Origin: Symsagittifera roscoffensis
Taxonomy: Eukaryota; Xenacoelomorpha; Acoela; Convolutidae
NCBI RefSeq assembly: GCF_963678635.1
Contig: NC_087064.1
Coordinates: forward strand, 49,399,346 to 49,463,345
Direction: 5' to 3'
Length of the DNA stretch: 64,000 bases
Within the stretch, counting starts at the first letter, position 1; every line of letters starts with the position of its first letter. Positions 51,280 through 61,300 of this stretch are shown piece after piece. The notes below the pieces were generated by a model. It made no database searches and had not been told where the DNA came from. It saw only the letters and a program-made list of their open reading frames with translations. A program made the position numbers and the translations under genes.

Positions 51280-54200
51280 AGATAGTCGCCGTGGTGCCGA
51301 ACATTCCTGCCATGAATTCCTTCTCCCAGCAAGGACTCAAGAACTTGAGAATCTCATAATCCCTCCTAGTCCTCAATTCACCTTTGGCGTGCTCTCTCCA
51401 GAACCCTCCAATCGTCACTTCATTGGCGGCCGAGACAAATCTAGCCACCGTCATGTCTCTTGTTTCGGCCAGCTCCAGTTGTTTCTCCAGAAAACTCCAG
51501 ACTTGTTTCACGAGGGGTGGTGCTTCCTCCCTCGTCTTGTTCGTGGCGTTCTCCAGCCTTGGTGTCAAAAATGGCCACCAGCCATTCTCTTGCGTCAAGC
51601 GATACTTCATCGATTCTAATTGCTTTTCCGTCTCAGCCACATTTCTTCTCTCGTTACTAGGACCTCTAGACTTGCTGGTGGAATTTGTGATCTTCACATC
51701 CATGCTCCGAAACCACAAGCTGGCCGTCAATTGGCTTATCGCCGGGTGATCGTCCCCAATGACTGGGCTGAACTTAAGTTGCCTGGCAAAGTTCGATATC
51801 TCTAGCAAAAGCACCTCGTCTAATACGATCAGGATGTCGGCTAATCCATAAAAGCCCCTCAGTGCATGAGATATGTCCGCCCATGCCGCCGCCAATTCTG
51901 ACTTGCGAAGCCTCAGGTTCGATGGCTCCAACTCCCGATTGGGGGCTGCCATTAGAATCCGCCATTCGTTCCCCTCTGCTATTAGGATCAAGACCGCGTA
52001 CACGAATTGTAGGGCAGGTGGCATATTCGCGTATCCAGGGGATGTGGTGAACACCACCTTCGTCTTGGATCCAAATCTCGAGACAACATTCTCCTGCACT
52101 TCATTCATCGCTGCAAACAACGCCTGAATGGCTTCCCATATCTTCCTCGATGTCGGAATTTCATTGCCCTTTAGCTGCTCAAGAAGTCCCATCGCGTGCA
52201 GGTGATCATTCATTCCTGCAAACAATAGCAACTCAGGCTCACAGGGCATCTCTGACTTTATTGCCACCACCAGAGTTAACATCTGGTTTAATTCAGCTCC
52301 TGGCAAAGAGTATATCAGAGTCTCCGGCCAGAACAACTTGGGAGACGTTCCTTCGAAGTCCGATCTCGCCACAATGACTACTCTCGCAGCAGCTGGATCT
52401 GCTCTATCATAAACTGCCAAGGTTTTGGCCAGCTGGGTGCTGCCACAGGGCTTCCCGTACCTGGGATCTTCCGCCAACTTCGAGCCTTCGTAGGCGGCAT
52501 CTGGCAATTCCATTCCCCCCGGATTGAGTAGCTTGTCCACCACTTTCAACTGTGCCGGGGTCGCCAACTTGATTCTGGCGATGCTCGTTCGGTGTTTGGG
52601 GGGTTCTACTATGAGTCCAGGACTCCCCAACAGCTTGAGAGGTCTGTAGTTAATGGGTCCCATGATCGCTTTTGTGGGAATTCCGGTCAGATCTGCGGTC
52701 TCCGTCAATTTCGTTCTCGAGAAGTGTGCCTCATGAGCTTTCAACCAGTCCACGCAATGATGTCTGTTTAAATCCTCGTGCGACACTCGTTCAATCCCCA
52801 GGGTCTCCGCCAATTCTCGCCTGCATTCCAAACCCTCTAGGTGCAGTTCTTTCACCTTCTCAGGATATCTCAAGCGAGCGGTCTCCATAGATCTCTTTTC
52901 CCGCTTGTTCTCTGCCACTACCACAGAGGATATCGCCGAGCCTGGAGGTGTTGATGACGTCACCTCCTCAGACTCCATTGGCGTGACACTCTGCAATCTG
53001 GTCTGGTTGCTCCTCGAACTTTCTCTAGTGTCAACTCTCGGTCCCAAGCGACCAGACAAGGCCCTTGAGGCAAGGAATGGTGGGTTCGGAGGTGGTCCTA
53101 ATGTGAATTGGGCTGTCTCTAGCAGATCCGCCTCTAGCGTATTTATGTGTTCTTGGAAGACGTCGTTTAGCTACTCTGCTCCCCGTGGTCTATCGAAATG
53201 GATTCCATCATTGGAGGTGTCTTCAGGGAATCCCTCTTTCTCCATGCGCTCTGCCACGTCCAACAGTCTGACAGGGAGCACACTCTTGCGGTGGATATCT
53301 CGGATCACCTTGTTTAGGTTCCGCACCTTCTCGTTCATCTCCAAGGCGTGCTGATCAAACATCATGTTGTAGGGGACGGTACATACCGTCAACAGGATGG
53401 GGTCCATCTGGATCCTCAGCTCCTCAAGAAGGCAGCTCATCTTGTCGTGTAGCCTCGTTATTTTCCTTGCTTCTCCCCTTGATACATCGTTAGTCCCGAT
53501 CATCAGAGTCACCGTGTATACTTTAGTCATCCCTAGCATGTCAAGCGTTGCCAACATCTGTGGCGTGGCAGCTCCAGCGAAACTCAAGATCCCTGTCTGC
53601 CAGTGCGATTGGATCCGGGTCAACACCCGCACCAGGCTGTCCCCTACGATTAGGTGAACCGCACCTTCTGGCACCCGGGGTGGCGCCAAATACTGCACCC
53701 AGGCCGCATCATGAAAGCAGTCTCTCCTAGCTTTCTGCTCCGCACTCCAGTCCAGCCGATTGTGCCTGTGGTACCTCCCCTCTGTATTCTTCTTATAACT
53801 CGAGATCACGACGCTCCTGACCGGCTGTTCCCTCCACGTCGGGGGAAGCCCCGGTCTTGCCGAACTCTCGCGACTCTTTTGTCGCAATCTCTCGCCCAGT
53901 TCTTTCAGACGCGATGAGCCGCCGCTCACCTGACTGTCACTCGAGGTCGAGGTTGGGGTATATCCCGGCAGCACCACATCCATCAGTGGGCGTACAGGTT
54001 GCGTCTCTAGGCTACGCAAGGAAGACGTTGCGTCATTCGGTATCCAGACTTCCAACCCCTCACTCATGTGTTCCCGGGCCTCGCGGTCAAGGTTAAACCA
54101 TGCTCTTGCCCTGGGGGCTTCATCCACCTCCATGCGTGACTCTGGCCTCGAGCTGGTAACCACTCGCTTCTGTGGCCTGGCTCCCTTCTGTGCATCAAGC

Positions 54201-54886
54201 TCGCGTTGTCGTTGTTCTATTCTGTCCAACTCCGACTTCAGTTGATCACGATTCGCGGCGCTCTCCCGCACCCTTAGTTCCTGCTGATGTTCAACTTTTA
54301 GCACCTCAAGTAACCTCAGAGTCTGATCTCGCTCGTTGACTGCCTGGTCTCTCTCCAGCTGAATCTTCTCCCGATCCAGCTTCGCCTGATCCCGATCGAG
54401 GTTCGCCTTGTTCCTTTCCTTCTGCGCCTTCTCGAGCTCTTTCTTTAGAACACCCAGATCCGGATATGCCTCGGTCGTCTGTTGCGCTCGCGTCATCGAC
54501 GGCACCCTACTCGAGCCCTGGCTTGTAGATCTTGCTGTTGGCCTAGTCGGTAGTGGGAACTCCCCTGCGCCATATTCAGTGTTGTTACTCAGGCCAGGAT
54601 TCCTTGCCAAGTCAAAGCCCCTTACTCCTCCATCCACGTTCCAAGACAACCATCTGGTCTGTTCTTGGTTTGATATACCCTCGGTGGTGTACCCGATCAT
54701 CAAGACAGCCTCCGTTGCAGACTCCCTGCACTCACCCTGGTCCTCCAACTGGAGGATGGCATTCAGCATCACCGCCATTCTCTCGTCTATTTGGGTGTAG
54801 TCCAAGTCCCTCAGGCGTCTGTACAGCTCATCAAGAGTGGGCTTCTTCAGGGCCGCGGGCATGGATTTCCAGAATCGATCTGCCAT
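51170..54886 (-). pseudogene. E2 second polyprotein, N-terminal piece with SGNH domain and one nonsense codon
   Basis: ATG at 54886; 571 codons to TAG at 53171-53173, after which the same frame continues open to 51170. At the TAG position E1 and E4 have Trp (the AWLN/EWLN block), so a single nonsense change is likely. Domains: N-terminal region as in E1, a long charged coiled-coil (about residues 150-235, repeated ERDQ and DRDQ units), then SGNH with IVGDSLVRVL (Ser 417), MIGTND and DGIHF, all intact. It continues into the large undefined region with FAGMNDHLH and TTSPGYANMP. Here the N-terminal and SGNH parts are fused in one frame, which supports treating the two pieces in E1 as one protein. 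Confidence 0.85.
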
Positions 54887-55390
54887 TCTTCGTGACTTCG
54901 GGATGTATATAGGTATGTGTTAACCAGCTCAAGAATTACCCAACCGACTTAAGTATTACCCAACTCAAGAATTCTCTAGAAACGTTCCCTTGCAAATACT
55001 TGCTGTAGGTGCGGATTATCGCGAGTTCAATCAAGATTTCCCTTTCTGTTTCTCGCTTCGAGTATAGTTGGATTTTCAACTTTGTTTTTCAAACTTGATC
55101 TGAAAACAGAAAGCATATTAGATCTTCACATGTCATATTCCTAACCTAGAGGCCCCCCGTTTCACCAGTATGGTTAAAATCTTATCATTCTCATATCACT
55201 TAAAACAATTCAATTGGAATTTCCTTAAAAGCATGCAGATTCATTTTATGTTTTAGCACCGTTAACTCTTTTTTTTTTAATTCAATTGTCATGCCAATCA
55301 TATCTTAAGATCCCTTTACCTGCGCCGCACCCCAGTACCTAACTCAAGACTCCTCCCTCACACCCGACTCGATACCCCCATGTACCCGAC
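54887..55390 (-). other. Spacer between pol and the second polyprotein of E2
   Basis: 504 bp, non-coding. Near the ATG are short repeats built on CAAGAATTACCC and AAGTATTACCC (about 54925-54975). The equivalent E4 and E1 spacers have similar length but little sequence similarity, so only the spacing seems shared. Confidence 0.6.
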
Positions 55391-58300
55391 TCAGGCGATG
55401 CTCAAGTAGTACTTCTTATGAAGATACACCATTATCTCAGTTTCTGCAAAGACCACATGTAGGATAGCGTACAATTCCCTTGGGCTCAGTTTGCCCCTGT
55501 TTGGGTCATACACCGGCATTGAGACCTCTGTTATCCCTCTTTCAATCATGAAGTCTCGTAATCTTGTTAGTGCCAATATCACGTGTTCGGGATCAATTGT
55601 GTTCCTGTCATTGACCCTCGTTACTAGGAAGCACAGATATTTGCCCGAGACTTGTGCCACTGACGGTGGAAGCGCTGCCATCCCTCCCAGTCCTGGTCTC
55701 TGTCTGAACAGAAACTCTACATTCTGGTACTCTCTTTTGAAGTCAGCTTCCAATCTTGATTTGAAACTCATGTCCGCCGTGATGCAGATCGCGCTGGTCC
55801 TGTTTGACAGGATGAAGTCGCTATCCGTTATCATGATGTTCTCCGAGTATTCTTTGGGTATTTCGAATTTCGTTTTGAAATTCCGACCTATAGTAGGCTC
55901 TGGCTCTTCTTCCTCCAGTTCCAATTCGCTCGTTTCTCCCACTTCCTTGAGCTTCTTTATCATCAAATTTTCGGTGTGGGTAAGTCCTACCCCCACTCCC
56001 CGGACAAAAATATTTATCAACGTCCCCGTCGATGTTGTCGGGTCTGAATTGTCCTGATGAATGTCCAGTGGCCTGTCTGTTGCCGTCCATCCGAAAAGAG
56101 GGTCCTCTGTCTTCATGTAATTTGCTGCTGATACATCGACTTGCTGAATGCTTTGTCCTTCGCGGCTCTCGTCTTTGACATCACGCATCCACTCTAGAAT
56201 CCTCAAGTTCGTGTTCTCCCTCCTCTCTATCTCACTCTGTTCGAGATCCGTTTCTACTTCTGGCGTCGAGTAATCATCCTGCGGAAAATGACCACCATCG
56301 TCAATGACCTGCCATTCCTCTCCGGATTCCAGTTCGCCTGCCTTCAGTAATTCCTCGCCCAAATTGTCTGGCTGTATCTTATCGATCAAGAAGTCATCCC
56401 CGTACCTGTTGTACCTCATGCCGGTGCGTTTACGATTGCCAGTCCTGGTTTCCGGTGGTGTTGGTCGATCCGGCTCCATCCACTTCAGCACCTCGTCTTG
56501 CTCCGGGTCGTTCCAGTCTTCTTCTACAAATGATCCTGCATCAGACCCCACTCCTATCTTTTCATTGTCGTCCAAACTCAAGTTCTCATTACCATCATTT
56601 TTCTCTCGAGTACCTTTCTCATTCACTTCACACGCTGGCTCTACCACCAGGTACTCAAGACCCTCCATGTCCTTCGGTATGCACCAATCCTCTGGGGACG
56701 GGACGTGAGGCTTCAGATTTTCATAATGTGCCGCTCGCCCAGTACTCAAGCGATAGAACCGTCCTTGTTGATGAACCTCCGTTATCATGAATGGTCCCCT
56801 CCACTTCTTGAGTAGTTTCTTTGTTCCCTTGGGCGGTATTACATTTTGGAAGACCCACACGTATTGGCCCACTTCATATGGCTTTGCTCTTAATATTTTT
56901 TCGTCGTATTTCCTGCGTTGCCTCATTTGCGCTTGCGCCGTGTTCCTCCTGCATAGCTCGTTCAACTCCTGTTGTCTTTTGATCGCTTCTTTCACGTATG
57001 CCTGAGGCGACGTCCTTTTCCCCTCGTATTCCGGGTAAAAGAATGTCAGAGGCATTGCTCTCTCCCTGCCCGTCAACATCATGAAAGGACTGATGCCCGT
57101 AGTTGAATGCTGTGTACTGTTGTAGGCTCCTACTACCTGTGGCAGGTATTTGTCCCAGTCCGTCATGTATCTTGAGCAGTACACCCTTAACATGTTGACC
57201 AGTGTCCTGTTTTGTCTCTCTACCAACCCATTGGTCTGCGGATGATAGGTCGTCGAGTGTGCTTGAGCAATGTGCGATCTCTTCATCAATTCTTTTGTCA
57301 AGTCCCCCACAAAATCTTTGCCGTTGTCCGACTGGAAAGTCATTGGACAACCATACCGCGATATCCAATGCGTTATCAGATGATCACATGTCTCTTCGGC
57401 CGAGGCTGTCTGGCACGGAACCGCTTCCGCCAACTTTGTGAAGTGATCTATTATAACAAGTATCTGGTTGTATCCCGACTCTGTCATGCAGATTTTTTGA
57501 TGGTCTATCTGCACCACTTCATTGAACTCCGAGCTCTCAACGGACTTGAGGGGAAACTTCATCTTCCTTGGGTCTTTTACCTGGAGACATGCCAGGCAGG
57601 CATTCACCCATCTCTCGCAAGCTTTTCTCATTCCTGGCCAATCAAATCTGTGAAGTATCCTTTGTTGTACTTTGTCTATCCCCTGGTCACCCATCTGGTC
57701 GTGTGATCTGAAAAGCACCTCTGTCTGGTACAATTGTGGTAGTATGATGAGGTTGTGTTTGTGTAATATCTTTTCCTCATCTCTCCTCTTGCACGCTACC
57801 ACTCCATCAGCTGTGTGATAAAGTAAGTCTTTCTTTTCTTTGTAGAACTGGCTCAAGATCTTGTAGCTGTCTTCCTCAAGTTCCCCCTTCTCCTTGACCC
57901 CCGACTGGATCCATTTGGAGAGTTTACTTGTCATTTTGTCATTCTTCTGGGCTCTTATTAAGTCTGACAGCCTATATCTTGCCTTGACATGCTCCTTTAG
58001 CGCCATGATCTGTCCATTCATCTCACCAGGGTTGTGGATGTCATCACTCAGTTTCACGCATATCATCCTTTTCACAATTTTCATATCATCTTCTGGCACC
58101 AGATTCGTTCTGATGTTTGAGTTGCATGATAGTTCCCTGAATGGTTTCCTTGCGACCGCAATTTTCTCAAGTTCCTCATCACCTCGCATCTCCTGTATGT
58201 CCATGTTGTATGTTCCTGGAGATGGATCCGTCTGTAACTCCCTGTCGTGGTGCCTTGTCTTCTCTTCCGCCAGTATCATGCACAGACTGTCTTGGTTTTC

Positions 58301-61300
58301 GCTGCTCTCATCCGAGTCTTCATCCCATCCTTCACGCTCCCCGGACAATTTTCCTTCTCCGGTTCCTTCTTCCGTGAACCTGGAACACTCCCCGGACTCT
58401 TGACCTAGTCCCAGGTGTTCAGTATCTTCCTTGAACGTCACTTTCTTTTTCCTAACCTTGGTCTGCTCCAGAATGTCTTCGGGGATTTTGTCAACTAGTG
58501 ACCGCACGACATCTTTGCTGTCAGTGACGCTTCCTCTTGATGAGTCAGTATCGTTCACTGTCTCTTTTCTCCGAAGTATAGTGAACTCCGGTTTCTCTTG
58601 ACCCTTCTCCTGGATCACGGGCTTATCATCTGATAGTTTCTCGAGCAACCTCATTAAGTCATCATCTATCTGTGCAGTTCCTGCTTCCACCTGGTTAAGA
58701 TCATAGCCTTTTGCCTTGAGCGTCTCCTTCACGATCTTCGACTTGAGTATAATCTCAATCGGAATCCTCTTGCTCTTCCTCAAGATGGTCTTCTCTGGAG
58801 GCTCTTTAGGCAATTCAGGATGATCTTCTATCGGTTTGCCTGACTTGTCCAGCCATCTCGTGAGTGGAAGACTGTCGTACGTTTCCTTGTCCATGAATGA
58901 GAAGCCATCTTTGATTTCAGGTCTGTCTGCTTCTCTTTGCTCTTGTCTCTCATAGAACTCCGTCTTCTTACTCAAGCTGTCGGCATTTTGATGTTTATCT
59001 CGCGTTCTATGCTCAATTATCATGTTGTATCCGTCCAGGCGAACTATCCACCTCCCAATGTAACTTTGGTCCATTGAGTACGTTTTCAGCCAGCTCAGTG
59101 CTCTGTTGTCGACTCGCAACTTGAATGGCTCACTGCCCAGGTATGCCCTGTATTTCTCGACAAAGGTAACCACCGCGAACATCTCAGCTTTCGGTGCTCC
59201 GTACTTCATTTCCGTGTCACTCAGGACTTTGCTCCCGTACGCTATTGGTCTCAAGACTGTCTTCCCATTCCATTCTTGTTCTTGGTGGAGAATCCCAGAA
59301 ATCGCGACTACCGACGCATCCGTGTCCAGCACGTACATCCCTTTCTCAGTCGGCATACCCAGTACTGGTGCCTCACATAGCTCTTTCTTTATCCTCTGGA
59401 ATGACTCTTCTGCTGCGTTGTTCCACGTGAACTTCTTGCCCTTGTGTCTCATTAATTGTTGCATCGGGTATACCTTGTCTGCATAGCCTTTGATGAACTC
59501 TCTATAATAGTTAGCGAAACCCAGGAAGCTCATCAACTGGTGCTCTGTCTTCGGTGATTTCCAGGTCAGGACTGCTTCCACGGCGTCCGTATCAGGTCTG
59601 ATGCCGTGCTTGTCTACCATCCTGCCCAAGTATTTTATTGAGTCCTTGAGTATCTCGCACTTTGATGGTTTACACTTTAGCCCCGACCTCTTCATGCATG
59701 CAAACACTTCGTCTAGTCTCTCAATGTGGTCTTCCAGTGTTGGCGTCGCTATTACCACGTCATCCACGTAGCACATTACCAGGTTGCCATACTTCTTCGT
59801 TACGCCTATCAGCGCGTGTGCCATCAACCGCTGAAACGTGGCTGTGGCATTGCAAAGTCCAAACGGCATCCGTTTCCATTGAAACAGACCCAACTCGCAG
59901 GCAAACCCTGTCTTGTCCCTGTCCTGCTTCCTTAGTGGTACTTGCCAAAAGGCCGAGCCTAAATCAAGAGTCGTAAAAAATTTTGCATCACCTAACTTCG
60001 AGAGGCTCTCATCAATCCTAGGTATGGGATAGGCATCCTTCACCGTGACGGAGTTCAGGTATCGAAAGTCACAACAAAACCTCAACTGGTCGCCTTTCTT
60101 TTTGGCCATCACTACTCCACACGCCCACGGTGACTTGGATGGTTCTATCATGTCATACTCTAGTAACGTCTCGATCTCTTTTCTACACGCGTCCGATTTG
60201 TGTGGGGTCATGCGCCTCGCCCCCTCCCTGTGTGGTACCGCGTTTTCCTCAAGTTCTATTTCATGCTCAACGAAATTACAACACCCGATATCCGCCTTAT
60301 GCCTCGAAAAAACTTCCTCGTTCCGCTCTAGTACGTCTTTGATGGCTTCGAGCTGTTCATCTTTCAGTTTGCCCCTCAAATGTTCAATCTCCGGCAGGAC
60401 CGGTTTTTCATTTTGCATTTCATCTAGTGTGGGTCGCTCTGGAAAGTTCGAACAGCTCGAAAGACCATCATCCGTTTCTGACTTAAGTGATTTAATAAGA
60501 CCTGAAGAATCTTTTATTTTCTGCAATCGTCTCAAGATACAAATTTTGTCCCTGTGATTGGGACAATCAACAACTTCATTTTGTTTTGAGTTCTCAATTG
60601 TTTCATATCGAGTTTTAACCGGTAAAGCATATCCCAGTTTCCTCCCTCTCTGTATCGTGATCGGTATATCAAGGGTATTCAACAAGACACTGACGCAGAG
60701 GCCGCTCTTCGTTATCGAAAATGATCTTCCTAAAACAGCAGCACTTTGACTATTAGGATTCGGAACTATGCACATTTGCTTGTTGTCACTTAGTTCATTG
60801 TAATTTTTCATCCTCAAACTTACGATTGCCGCTTCATTAGCTTTTAGCCTCACCCTCCTACTCAAGAATACCGGTGCTTTGTTTTCATTTGCCATTATTA
60901 AATTTACCGGTTTGATTGCGTACCTCCTATCCGGGTTCCGTATCCTGAACATTGCGTTATTTAGATCAATCGTTACGTCGAAATTCCTGATGAAGTCTCT
61001 GCCCAAAATGAATTGGTCAGATTCATCTAGGTTTTCTACCACGATAAAGCTCATCCACAGGTTACGTTCCCCCAAATTGAGGGCTATTATCGGCGTCCTG
61101 CCCAGCACCCGAAGGGCCCCTTTGTTTGCAGCCGACAGCCGTATTCTCGAGTCTATCAAGTCACCTTTGTCAAAGCCCATCCTCTCCCAAGTTTCGATTG
61201 GTATGACGCTCAAGACTGCTCCCGTGTCAAGCAACCCACGCAACTGAGTCTTTTTGCCACTTATATCCAGCACGTGCCCTGTCACATCTGCCTCCGTCCC